Part shown: piece by piece, positions 1 to 6,900 of the stretch
How positions within the stretch are numbered: the stretch's first letter is position 1
Layout of the letters: each line of letters starts with the position of its first letter
Assembly (NCBI RefSeq): GCF_001557115.1
Contig: NZ_LSKQ01000038.1
Coordinates: forward strand, 1 to 8,405
Length of the DNA stretch: 8,405 bases
From: Erythrobacter sp. CCH5-A1
Lineage (GTDB): Bacteria > Pseudomonadota > Alphaproteobacteria > Sphingomonadales > Sphingomonadaceae
Direction of reading: 5' to 3'
Program-made: the position numbers and the translations under genes
Notes under the pieces: model-generated
What the model saw: the letters and a program-made list of their open reading frames with translations, nothing else
Told to the model about the DNA's origin: nothing
The model's database searches: none

Positions 1-305
1 CACCGGCCATGGCGAGTGCTACGGTCGGCATCGCCATGGGGGCAGCAGGATCGGACGTGGCGCTGGAGACAGCCGACGTTGCCCTCATGGCCGACGACCT
101 GGCGCACTTGCCATTCGCTGTGGGCTTGAGCCGACATACCCGCGGGATCATTAGGCAGAACGTGTTTGTGAGCCTCGGCGTAGTCGGGTTCCTGGTACCT
201 GCCACGATCATGGGACTCGGCATCGGTCCAGCGGTGGCCGTGCATGAGGGCTCGACCATTATTGTGGTGGTTAATGCACTTCGGCTCTTGGCGTACCGCG
301 CCTGA
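1..305 (+). CDS. Heavy-metal P1B-type ATPase (P1B-4-like), C-terminal fragment
   Basis: This is the last ~100 residues of a P-type ATPase that pumps a transition metal out of the cytoplasm; the gene begins upstream of the window. The frame opens with ..PAM, the end of the DGxNDAP hinge motif, followed by the conserved VGIAMG and the SDVALETADVALM stretch of the P domain. Two membrane helices close the protein: QNVFVSLGVVGFLVPATIMGL and a last one containing HEGST followed by VNALRLL. HEGST/HEGGT in the last helix is the known signature of the P1B-4 subgroup (CoaT, CtpD, CzcP and PfeT types; Co, Zn, Fe or Cd export), whereas ZntA/CadA proteins carry an aspartate there. The metal cannot be fixed without the SPC region, which lies outside. 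The C-terminus is complete (TGA 303-305). The next gene converges on it after 44 bp. Confidence 0.93.
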   Translation, partial: PAMASATVGIAMGAAGSDVALETADVALMADDLAHLPFAVGLSRHTRGIIRQNVFVSLGVVGFLVPATIMGLGIGPAVAVHEGSTIIVVVNALRLLAYRA

Positions 306-349
306 CCAATTAGGGGATTCAAACCGTAAGCCAACGCTCGCTCTGGCGA

Positions 350-712
350 TCAATCACGGCCCGCATTCACGATCTGCGCGATATCCGCCGGTATTGGCAT
401 AGTGGCAAAAGCACTGACGTCCGATCGCCCGGTGCTCCCTATCGGCGTGCGGCCGGTCAGCGTGCCCAATGGTGCCAGAAACAGACGCAGCGCCTGACCT
501 GCGACCTCGGACCATTCTCGCTGCGACACCGCGAATGCCAGCATCACGACATGCGAGTGGAGATGCAGCGGCAGACTACCCTGAGCAATGATGTGCCCGC
601 GTTCGAGCCTATGCCACGCGCCAACATAATCGCCGCTGGCACGCGCAGCGCGGAATTCTGCCAGTTCATTTCGATAGGCTGTCCGAATAATGCTCATCGC
701 ACCAATCATCAT
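350..712 (-). CDS. DUF3703-family protein, metal-resistance associated
   Basis: A 120-residue soluble protein. The order AYRNELAEFRAAR, then AWHRLERGHIIAQGSLPLHLHSH, then the tryptophan-containing REWSEVAGQ, then LAPLGTLTGRTPIGSTG and SAFATMPIP, matches the DUF3703 family as I know it. Its members (about 110-130 aa) often sit beside czc/cad-type metal efflux genes. The conserved histidines in the HxxxQxxxxxHxHxH-like segment could bind metal, but no function is established. Two adjacent ATG codons (712 and 709) and a third at 697 are possible starts; a weak TAGGT ribosome site about 10 bases ahead favours the first pair. The gene converges with the ATPase gene, so the two are not one operon, but the pairing supports a metal-resistance island. 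No terminator hairpin is visible in the 44 bp between them. Confidence 0.85.
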   Translation of the reverse strand: MMIGAMSIIRTAYRNELAEFRAARASGDYVGAWHRLERGHIIAQGSLPLHLHSHVVMLAFAVSQREWSEVAGQALRLFLAPLGTLTGRTPIGSTGRSDVSAFATMPIPADIAQIVNAGRD

Positions 713-1192
713 TTTGTTTTCGACCTACCAATGCTTGTGCGCGGGGTAGCAAGTACCAGGTAAAGCTGTTCCACCAAATAAGGAAAGTCTATCGCCTGCT
801 GCTCAAGTGTCGTAGCAGCGGTGCAGACAAGCAACGCAACTACGGGTGCTAGGCATCGATACCCGCAATATGTCCTGGTCCTCTGACAAACGCCAGATTG
901 GCTGCGACACAGGCGGCAAGGTGCGGGCTGCTTTTTCTCTCGGCCGCTACGATCGCGGAATAATGGGCTTCGTCGCCACCACTGCCGGCATACATGTTGG
1001 AAAGGTTAAAAATCTTACTGCAGCCACCCGGCCACCCGTAATCCAAAGGCATGGCCAGACCGGTTCTACTACACCAACTCCGTTCATCCGCTTCAAGCAC
1101 TTGGAGTAGAGAACTCACCCTGCGCGAACACATCAACTATCCAACCAATGCGGAACTGACCGGCAAGCAAAAAGCGACGCTACCTTTTGGTA
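713..1192. other. 480-bp stretch without a recognisable gene
   Basis: No reading frame here matches a family I know. On the - strand a frame runs from 1136 to 849 and a second, shifted frame continues to a TGA that overlaps the ATGATG start of the DUF3703 gene. The second frame is open from about 1005 to 709 but has no ATG. Its last part (ALLVCTAATTLEQQAIDFPYL) looks mildly protein-like. This could be the decayed remnant of a gene once coupled to the DUF3703 gene, or plain intergenic sequence. A weak AGCGTCGCT-TTTT element just after the receptor stop codon (about 1170-1182, - strand) could help transcription end, but its stem is only three to four base pairs. Confidence 0.4.
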
Positions 1193-3589
1193 TCAGAACG
1201 TTTGCCGCGCAGTCACGCCGAAGGTGCGTGGCTGGCCGATGTTGAAGCCGAGCCGCGCCCGACCGCCACGCTCGCGGTCAAACGAAAGCAGCGGGTTCTC
1301 ATCAAACAGGTTGTTGACATAGGCCGTAAGCGACAGTCCATTATCCAGTTCAACCCCGGCGCTGAGATTGACCAACTGGTAGTCCGGCAGCTCCAGATCG
1401 ACCGTCGTCGCGGAATTCGCCGGGGCCCCGCCGAAGGGCAGGTTGTGGACGAAGGTGCGCGGGTTGTTCTCCTGGTCGGCGGGCTGGGTGAAGCGCGAGC
1501 CGACATGCTGGAACGAACCGGTCAGAAAGGCCGTGGTGCTGTCGCTCAAATCCCACTCGTAGCTGCCGCTCGCCGAAAGCTGGAACTCGGGCACCGAGGG
1601 CAGGCGGTTGCCATCCCGGATGCCGGTAGCGCTTGCAAGCGCACCCGGAAGCGTGCTGTTGAACTCCGACTTCACGTAGCTGCCCGAGAGGCTGAAATTG
1701 AGGCCCGGCGAAGGCTCGAAGCCCAGCTCCGCCTCGATCCCCGCAGCAAAAGCCTCGGGCACGTTGAAGACGATGCGCGAGGAGCAGCTGCCGGCATCGA
1801 GCGTCACCTGAAGGTTGCTGATGTCGTTGTAGAAGGCGGCAGCGTTGAAGGTGAAGCCTGCGCCTTGCGTCTTCACGCCCAGCTCATAGTTCCACAGCTT
1901 TTCATCGCCATAGTCCTGGAAGCCGCCAAACAAGGCGAGGTCCTGCGCATTGCACAGCGGGGTGTTGAGCGGATCGTTGACCCCGCCAAGCCGGAAGCCC
2001 TGCGCGGCCTGCGCGTTGATTGTGACATCATCGCTCGCCTTGTAGCTGAGCAGGAAGCGCGGGGTGAAGCCGTCCGACGCTGTGCGATCGACCACGCCGC
2101 GGTCACCATTGGCGAACAGGCCGCCGGTGGTGATGGTGCGGGTTTCCTCGAAATCGTAGTAGCGCCCGCCGGCGGTGAAGGTCAGCCTGTCGGTCAGCTC
2201 GTAACTGGCCTCACCGAACACCGCGAGCTGTTTGATGTCGAAGGGCAGATCGGAGTTGAACGGCGAGTTGGCCGGGAAGCCATTGGCGACCGCCGCCGAA
2301 GTGCCCGCGCCCAGCGTTGCATCGGTAAAGGCGTCATAGCCCGGGGTGGGCAGGCGCTGGCGATAATCGCGCTGCACATCGGAATAAAACCCGCCGATCA
2401 GCCACTGAAACGGGCCGTCATAGTCCGACGCGAAGCGAAGTTCCTGCGTGAAGGTCGAAAGGTCGGTGGTGTCACGCAGGTTCGAGGGCAGCAGCACCGC
2501 CGCCGCCGGGAAGCCGAGATCGACAGAAACCGACCCGGTCAGCGCGCTCGCATCGCGGCTGACGAGAATGTCGCGGTTGATGTAGGACGAGACCGAGGTC
2601 AGCTCATGCGCGCCGATCCCGATCTTCACGGTCAGGTCAGCGATGAAGGTTTCGTCCTCGAACCGCTCGGGCAGCAGCAGGAACAGCTCACGCTCGCCCA
2701 GTTGCACTGCCGGACGCGCGGTGGTGAAGCGGTTGGCAAAGAGGTTGTAGGTCTCCTGCCGGTTGAATCCATTGGCCTTGATCTTCTGGTAGATGATCCG
2801 TGGGGTGATCGAGAAGGTATCGGAAGGTTCGAAGGTCAGCGCAATGCGGCCGCCGTAACGCTCACCATCGTTGACGTTCTCACCGCCACCAGGACCTTGC
2901 GCGTCGATGAAGCCGGAATAGCGGGTGTAGTATCCGACCGCGCGGATCGCGGCGGTATCACCCAGCGGCACGTTGACAGCGCCCTTGAGATGCCCGCCGA
3001 CATTGCCGCCGTCGATTACATTGACGTTCGCTTCCACCTGCCCCTCGGTCACTCCAAGGGTCGGTTGGTTGGTGATGTAGCGGATCGTGCCGCCGACGGA
3101 GCCCGAACCGAACAGCGTGCCCTGTGGCCCGCGCAGGGTTTCCACGCGGTTCAAGTCGAACAGGTCGATATCTGGCGTAAACAGCGACAGCGAGATCACG
3201 GATTCGTCGAGATAGACGCCGACCTGCTCCTTCACCCCCGGCTGATCGCGCACGACCTGCCCGGCGGAAATACCGCGCACCGAGACCTGGCTCTGGCCCG
3301 GCCCGAGGTTCTGGATGGTAAGGCCTGCGACATTGCGCGACAGATCCTCAAGCGTCACCGCGCCCGAACGCTGAATGTCTTCCTGCGTCTGCGCGTTGAT
3401 CGAAAACGGCACGTCCTGGATTGTCGTGTCGCGCTTGGTCGCGGTGACGATGATGACATTTCCCTCATCAGCTTGAACATCGTCAGTCGCACCATCTTGC
3501 GCCAGAGCGGGATTTGCGATCAAAATGGCTGCGGTCCCTACCAGCAACTGGCTGATGTAGGTCGAAAGATTTGTAGCACCCATCTTCAT
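1193..3589 (-). CDS. TonB-dependent outer-membrane receptor
   Basis: A 798-residue TonB-dependent receptor that would move a scarce ligand across the outer membrane using TonB/ExbBD energy. Residues 1-30 form a signal peptide (hydrophobic LLVGTAAILIA, cleavage after ALA). A TonB-box-like VIIVTATKR follows at 45-53. The plug spans roughly 54-176, with DVPFSI, VSVRGI (102-107), GVYLDE and the strong VETLRGPQGTLFGSGSVGGTI block (149-169). The rest is the beta-barrel, ending in phenylalanine as outer-membrane barrels usually do. Two cysteines in the barrel (TPLCNAQ and AGSCSS) may pair in an external loop. I start at ATG 3589 because GGGAGAGAGG (3593-3602) sits at Shine-Dalgarno distance; an upstream in-frame GTG at 3634 lacks this. 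The VTATKR...IQDVP style is typical of sphingomonads. The ligand is unknown; the neighbouring permease and C-S lyase suggest a sulfur amino acid or conjugate (inference). Confidence 0.96.
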   Translation of the reverse strand: MKMGATNLSTYISQLLVGTAAILIANPALAQDGATDDVQADEGNVIIVTATKRDTTIQDVPFSINAQTQEDIQRSGAVTLEDLSRNVAGLTIQNLGPGQSQVSVRGISAGQVVRDQPGVKEQVGVYLDESVISLSLFTPDIDLFDLNRVETLRGPQGTLFGSGSVGGTIRYITNQPTLGVTEGQVEANVNVIDGGNVGGHLKGAVNVPLGDTAAIRAVGYYTRYSGFIDAQGPGGGENVNDGERYGGRIALTFEPSDTFSITPRIIYQKIKANGFNRQETYNLFANRFTTARPAVQLGERELFLLLPERFEDETFIADLTVKIGIGAHELTSVSSYINRDILVSRDASALTGSVSVDLGFPAAAVLLPSNLRDTTDLSTFTQELRFASDYDGPFQWLIGGFYSDVQRDYRQRLPTPGYDAFTDATLGAGTSAAVANGFPANSPFNSDLPFDIKQLAVFGEASYELTDRLTFTAGGRYYDFEETRTITTGGLFANGDRGVVDRTASDGFTPRFLLSYKASDDVTINAQAAQGFRLGGVNDPLNTPLCNAQDLALFGGFQDYGDEKLWNYELGVKTQGAGFTFNAAAFYNDISNLQVTLDAGSCSSRIVFNVPEAFAAGIEAELGFEPSPGLNFSLSGSYVKSEFNSTLPGALASATGIRDGNRLPSVPEFQLSASGSYEWDLSDSTTAFLTGSFQHVGSRFTQPADQENNPRTFVHNLPFGGAPANSATTVDLELPDYQLVNLSAGVELDNGLSLTAYVNNLFDENPLLSFDRERGGRARLGFNIGQPRTFGVTARQTF

Positions 3590-3592
3590 TTG

Positions 3593-3602
3593 CCTCTCTC
3601 CC
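3593..3602 (-). promoter_or_regulatory. Ribosome binding site of the TonB-dependent receptor
   Basis: GGGAGAGAGG on the - strand, with its GGAG core eight bases before ATG 3589. It decides that start over the upstream GTG at 3634. The 11 bases GGAGAGAGGCA recur at the start of the C-S lyase gene. Confidence 0.7.
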
Positions 3603-3695
3603 GTCACGCAACTTTTTTGGTTAGATCTTCTCACAGTGCGTGCATCGCTCGCACAAGGCGCTCACTACAACAAGATCGCTCCCGACGTCGTTTGA

Positions 3696-3709
3696 CATTG
3701 TGCGGAATG
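3696..3709. promoter_or_regulatory. Candidate regulator site upstream of the receptor gene
   Basis: CATTGTGCGGAATG contains the short dyad CATT-N6-AATG. It matches CATTATGCGGATT at 6873-6885, the left part of the lysR operator region, at 11 of 13 positions. It lies about 107-120 bp before the receptor ATG, a plausible activator position. The inverted-repeat spacing differs from the lysR site, so common control by the LysR protein is only a hypothesis. Confidence 0.35.
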
Positions 3710-3845
3710 ATCGTTGCAATCAAGCAACAAGGGACCAGTGCTAAACTGGGCTCACTTGTTCAAGCGATCCGACCTTGCTTTGGAAGTAACACTGAATGGT
3801 GCATCCTGGCTAAATCACAGCCGTTCCTTAGCTGTAAGACCCTCC

Positions 3846-3863
3846 CCGCATTCGGCCGCATTC
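3846..3863. repeat. Short direct repeat, CCGCATTC twice with 10-bp period
   Basis: CCGCATTC occurs at 3846-3853 and again at 3856-3863, one helical turn apart, in the receptor/permease gap. Read on the - strand it gives GAATGCGG twice. It could be a protein-binding pair or chance. Confidence 0.3.
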
Positions 3864-3984
3864 AAGGTAACCCGAAAGGTGGCGGTGCTCAAGCGGGACA
3901 TTTTCATCGCTCTTGGGGTATGATCACGTAGTTACGTCAGAGCCATCCGCCTGGTCCTCAAGGCCAAGTTCAAGTTGAGTTGTG

Positions 3985-5295
3985 TCAAGACCGATCCGTG
4001 GGCTTGCGACGGCGCCAAGTCGATAGCCAGAAGATGACTGTTCCGACTCCCACAACGAGCCCTGCAATAGAGAAATTTTCAAGCGTAGAATGGCTGATAA
4101 GCCAGAGCGTAAGGGCAAGGCCGACAGCAGGAATGGCAAGGCCACCGGGCAATTGAAACTGGTCGGGTTGAGCTGGAATCGTTCTCTCGATCCGGCGTAG
4201 AGATGCGATGCACAGGACATACACCAGCAGACGTACGAACGTGCTGAGCGTCACCAGCCAGACAAAACCCTGCCCTGCCGCTAGCGCGAAACATAAGATG
4301 CCGCAGAATATAATCGAGTTGACCGGAGCTCCCGTTTGCTCGCTCACCTCGCCGAACCACGCCGGCAGACTTCCATCGCGCGATAGGGCAAACGTCAGTC
4401 GAGGGGCTGTTACGAAAGACGTGAGGGTACCTCCTCCGACCGAAAATACCACCCCGACAGCCAGGATCGCAGCACCAGTTGGTCCCATCATCCTGCCGGC
4501 GAGATCGATCAGAGGAGTCTCGCTTGCGCCTAAGTCGGGGCCAACCGATACAGCAACCATCTGGATAAACGCATAGCACACAGCGATTGTCGAAACGGTT
4601 GCGACAAGCGTGCGCGGAATCGCCTGGCGCGCGTCCTTCGTCTCACCAGCATTTATCAGACTGAACTCGAAGCCTATGAACGCGTACATCAAGATCAGCA
4701 TGGTCTCGCCAAGCGTTTTCGGCTCCACGACTTCTGCACCTACGATGCGGCTCCATTCAATTTCCGGCAGACCGACAATCATTAACAAGAGCAACGGGAG
4801 CAGCTTGAGTGTGCTGATCATATACAAAGCAAGCATTCCTGCCCGCACGCCTGCGACGTTAACTAGCGTCGCGAGAAAAATGAAAGCTCCGACTGCAATC
4901 ATCCTCGGCAATCCGCCCTCCAACGGACTCCAAAGTGCCGACGAATAGCTAACGATGAGCGTCGCGCTTGCCGCGATAGCCGCGACACGGCTCACGTAAA
5001 TTAGAAGGCCCGTCTGAAACCCCACAAACCGGCCAAATGCATAAGTGGTATAAACAATTGGGCCGCCTGTAATGTCGAAAAAACTAGCGGCGCGAGCTAA
5101 ACTCAGAGCCACAGAGATAATGAGAACGCCGCACAACAGGAAAATCCAAGGGCTGAAATAACCGGACTGGGCGATTGCGATCGCCGGTAGCGCAAAGATC
5201 CCCGATCCGATCACCCCATTCATGGCGATAGTTGCCACACCAATCCGACCGATCTCGCGGCGCAACAGCGATTCCGATGTGAGCGGTTGATTCAT
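3985..5295 (-). CDS. APC-superfamily amino-acid permease
   Basis: A 436-residue inner-membrane transporter of the amino acid-polyamine-organocation superfamily, expected to take up an amino acid or related solute by proton or ion coupling. About 12 hydrophobic segments can be counted. Family marks are GVIGSGIFALP (27-37) in helix 1, which forms the substrate backbone contact; TGGPIVYTTYAFGRFVGF (76-93); and YAFIGFE (204-210) with AGETKDARQAIPR (216-228) at helix 6. These match the usual GxGSGIF, TGGPYxY and SGFE...AGExKNPxRxIPR patterns. Length is normal for the family. ATG 5295 is the only sensible start, since helix 1 follows at once; a weak AGGAAC lies about nine bases ahead. It shares orientation with the receptor and the lyase but is separated from each by more than 300 bp. 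Its base composition looks somewhat poorer in GC than the receptor gene. The substrate is not determined. Confidence 0.93.
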   Translation of the reverse strand: MNQPLTSESLLRREIGRIGVATIAMNGVIGSGIFALPAIAIAQSGYFSPWIFLLCGVLIISVALSLARAASFFDITGGPIVYTTYAFGRFVGFQTGLLIYVSRVAAIAASATLIVSYSSALWSPLEGGLPRMIAVGAFIFLATLVNVAGVRAGMLALYMISTLKLLPLLLLMIVGLPEIEWSRIVGAEVVEPKTLGETMLILMYAFIGFEFSLINAGETKDARQAIPRTLVATVSTIAVCYAFIQMVAVSVGPDLGASETPLIDLAGRMMGPTGAAILAVGVVFSVGGGTLTSFVTAPRLTFALSRDGSLPAWFGEVSEQTGAPVNSIIFCGILCFALAAGQGFVWLVTLSTFVRLLVYVLCIASLRRIERTIPAQPDQFQLPGGLAIPAVGLALTLWLISHSTLENFSIAGLVVGVGTVIFWLSTWRRRKPTDRS

Positions 5296-5315
5296 GATAA
5301 TTGTTCCTGGCTCGG

Positions 5316-5330
5316 CACGGAGCCTCCGTG
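5316..5330. promoter_or_regulatory. 15-bp perfect dyad in the permease leader
   Basis: CACGGAG-C-CTCCGTG has two perfect seven-base arms around a single centre base, 21-35 bases before the permease ATG. With such a small centre it suits a homodimer operator; as RNA it could also fold into a short hairpin near the ribosome site. The binding protein is unknown. Confidence 0.45.
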
Positions 5331-5349
5331 ACCGTAAATTTTTGTTGCC

Positions 5350-5362
5350 ATGATAAGATCAT
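5350..5362. promoter_or_regulatory. ATGAT-AAG-ATCAT dyad upstream of the permease
   Basis: A perfect five-base inverted repeat about 55-67 bases ahead of the permease ATG. On the permease strand it contains TATCAT, similar to a -10 hexamer, but no good -35 hexamer lies 16-18 bases further up. It may be part of a regulated promoter, or chance. Confidence 0.25.
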
Positions 5363-5619
5363 CGTCCGACGACACTGAGCTTTCACCTCACAGGCGAATT
5401 GACCCGGTCGAAATCGTCGCCTCACAAACTTTTAGCCAGGCTGGGAGAAGCCGGATACTCGATGGCTGCCCATGCTATTGGCTCAGCTGCGTTCCTTGTT
5501 ACTGCTTTACAATTGTCCTTAGCTCGCCCGTACATGACCAACTGGCGAGGAATCTTTCGCTAAGCAGGGTCCAATTCGTGAAGGGCTTCAGAGATTTCGC
5601 GACAATTGTTCATTCTTGA

Positions 5620-6807
5620 TCAATTGGTGATGGAGGGAGCTGGTTGTGCTGCAGCAAGTATGGCGAAGCCTTTGGTCAGGCTTTCAATCAAATCATCAGA
5701 GTGCTCCAGACCGATGCTGAATCGAACCAGAGGACCATCGTGTGAAACCTGCGTAGCTGTCCGGGGGGGCAGAGCATCAAGCACAGCGACAACGCTTTTG
5801 GTTCCGCCCCAACTGGCGCCGATAGCAAACTGATCCATGGCTTCGATGGCCTTGGCTAGCAGCGGCCTGGTCCAAGGTTCGAGGAACAGCGTGAGCAGGC
5901 CGGTTGATCCGGAAAAGTCTCGCAGCCACTCTGCATGCCCCGGGTTGTGTGTCAGAGCCGGATGTCGAACCTCGCGCACGCCTGGCTGATCGGTCACAAA
6001 ATCCAGCAGCGTTAGTGTGGTGCGTTCAATCCGTTCCAGTCGCACCGCCAACGTTTCAAGTCCCCGCAAAGCAAGGCTGGCTTCGTCAGCAGATACCCCT
6101 TGGCCCAGCATGCGCGCATGATCCTTGAGCAGACGGAACCGGGCTTCGTCGCGCAGGGCGATTGATCCCATCACCAGGTCGGAGTGGCCTGATATGTATT
6201 TCGAAACTGCACAGACTGAGATGTCGACACCCAGATCGAGCGGCTTGCAACGGAGGGGAGTGGCATAGGTGTTATCGGCGGCTGTCGGAATGCCGTGCTC
6301 CCTGCATGCTGCCGTGATCGCCGGAATGTCCTGGATTTCTAGGGTCATCGAACCTGGCGATTCCAGCCACACCAGCGATATGTCCTTGTCCAACAGTTCC
6401 GCAATGCGTGCTCCGATCAGGGGATCGTAATAGACTGGCGTCACGCCGTAGCGGTAAAGCAGGATGTCGGCGAATGGACGAACCGTTTCATAGACATTGT
6501 CAGGAAAAAGCACGCGATTGCCAGATTGCGACATCGCAAGCGTGACAAGCGTGATCGCCGCAAAGCCCGAGGACACCACCATCGCGCGATCGCCGCCCTC
6601 GATAGTGGCGAGAGTTTTCTCAAGCGCCCGACTGGTCGGTGTTCCGTACAAACCGTAGGAGTATCCATCATACAGCTGTGATCTGCGCGCTTGGTAGGCG
6701 GCGACATTGTCGAATACGATCGTCGATGCTCGGTGGACAGGCACCGACAGACTCGTGAATTTACCTTCAGGCACAGCCACTTTCAGGCACTTCGTCTCGT
6801 CATTCAT
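5620..6807 (-). CDS. metC: MetC-type cystathionine beta-lyase (PLP-dependent C-S lyase)
   Basis: A 395-residue enzyme of the Cys/Met-metabolism PLP family. It would cleave cystathionine or a related S-substituted cysteine by beta-elimination to a thiol, pyruvate and ammonia in the cytoplasm. Visible marks are VVSSGFAAI (77-85), YDPLIGA (127-133), the MetC-type LESPGSMTLEIQDIP (148-162), ADNTYATPL with the PLP-ring aspartate (D178), AVSKYISGHSDLVMG with the PLP lysine K203, SWGG...S near the C-terminus, and VRFSIGLE. The usual YxRxGTPT segment reads YGLYGTPT (51-58), so the normally conserved phosphate-contact arginine is leucine. I start at ATG 6807 because AAGGAG (6814-6819) lies six bases ahead; an upstream GTG at 6828 would run through that site. 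It is divergent from lysR across a shared regulatory gap. The true substrate may be another cysteine S-conjugate; the metC symbol reflects family only. Confidence 0.9.
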   Translation of the reverse strand: MNDETKCLKVAVPEGKFTSLSVPVHRASTIVFDNVAAYQARRSQLYDGYSYGLYGTPTSRALEKTLATIEGGDRAMVVSSGFAAITLVTLAMSQSGNRVLFPDNVYETVRPFADILLYRYGVTPVYYDPLIGARIAELLDKDISLVWLESPGSMTLEIQDIPAITAACREHGIPTAADNTYATPLRCKPLDLGVDISVCAVSKYISGHSDLVMGSIALRDEARFRLLKDHARMLGQGVSADEASLALRGLETLAVRLERIERTTLTLLDFVTDQPGVREVRHPALTHNPGHAEWLRDFSGSTGLLTLFLEPWTRPLLAKAIEAMDQFAIGASWGGTKSVVAVLDALPPRTATQVSHDGPLVRFSIGLEHSDDLIESLTKGFAILAAAQPAPSITN

Positions 6808-6813
6808 GCCTCT

Positions 6814-6819
6814 CTCCTT
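6814..6819 (-). promoter_or_regulatory. Ribosome binding site of the C-S lyase
   Basis: AAGGAG on the - strand, six bases before ATG 6807. It fixes that start in preference to the in-frame GTG at 6828. Confidence 0.75.
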
Positions 6820-6864
6820 GCGCAGCACGCTATGCGCTCGCTTTGCTCAATTCAAATCCCCGTA

Positions 6865-6894
6865 TTGCGTTTCATTATGCGGATTTGTTATAAT
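6865..6894 (+). promoter_or_regulatory. lysR promoter with consensus -10 abutting the start codon
   Basis: A perfect TATAAT is at 6889-6894, with a poor -35 candidate TTGCGT at 6865-6870 (18-bp spacer). The -10 ends only six bases before ATG 6901, so transcription would begin at or within a base or two of the start codon and no Shine-Dalgarno sequence can fit. A leaderless lysR mRNA is predicted from this geometry. Confidence 0.55.
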
Positions 6895-6895
6895 G
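6873..6895. promoter_or_regulatory. LysR-type operator, T-N11-A inverted repeat
   Basis: CATTAT (6873-6878) and ATAATG (6890-6895) form a perfect six-base inverted repeat around 11 bases, exactly the T-N11-A form known for LysR-type regulator sites. It lies in the divergent lyase/lysR gap and covers the lysR -10 hexamer, so binding should repress lysR itself. Its centre (6884) is 77 bases before the lyase ATG, suitable for activating the lyase. The weak -35/-10 on the lyase side (TTGAAT at 6850-6855, poor -10) fits an activator-dependent promoter. Confidence 0.65.
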
Positions 6896-6900
6896 GAACC

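Larger units (their letters stand above)
3590..3984. other. 395-bp gap between receptor and permease
   Basis: No credible gene is seen. The gap holds the receptor leader, with an inverted repeat GTGCG-N9-CGCAC at 3636-3654. It also holds the CATTGTGCGGAATG element at 3696-3709, a 10-bp-spaced direct repeat at 3846-3863, and a small ACGTA-GT-TACGT dyad at 3926-3937. On the + strand TTGACA (3692-3697), a 17-bp spacer and TGCAAT (3715-3720) resemble a sigma-70 promoter, but nothing recognisable lies downstream on that strand. The length suggests that the receptor has its own promoter and is not read through from the permease. Confidence 0.5.
5296..5619. other. 324-bp gap between permease and C-S lyase
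   Basis: No gene is seen. The half next to the permease holds two dyads (5316-5330 and 5350-5362), the second overlapping a TATCAT hexamer that could act as a -10 element for the permease. The half after the lyase stop shows no convincing terminator hairpin. Confidence 0.45.

Noticed and set aside
1165..1185. Rho-independent terminator after the receptor gene
   Set aside because: The AGCGTCGCT stem has only three to four pairs before a short T run, too weak to list as a terminator.
3692..3720. TTGACA-N17-TGCAAT as a + strand promoter for an RNA or small gene
   Set aside because: No credible gene, terminator or structured RNA follows on the + strand before the permease 3' end. The -10 is poor and the sequence overlaps the candidate regulator element.
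1187..3931. A 914-codon open reading frame on the + strand
   Set aside because: It lies opposite the TonB-dependent receptor for almost its whole length, has arginine/valine-rich low-sense sequence with no known domain, and is a by-product of the codon bias of the real - strand gene.
5350..5619. An 89-codon + strand frame in the permease/lyase gap
   Set aside because: No ribosome site, no recognisable domain, cysteine- and serine-rich composition; best seen as chance.
6691..6900. An extended N-terminus for the LysR regulator (70 extra codons)
   Set aside because: It would overlap the divergent lyase coding region and the operator, and LysR proteins begin with the helix-turn-helix only a few residues from the start, as ATG 6901 gives.
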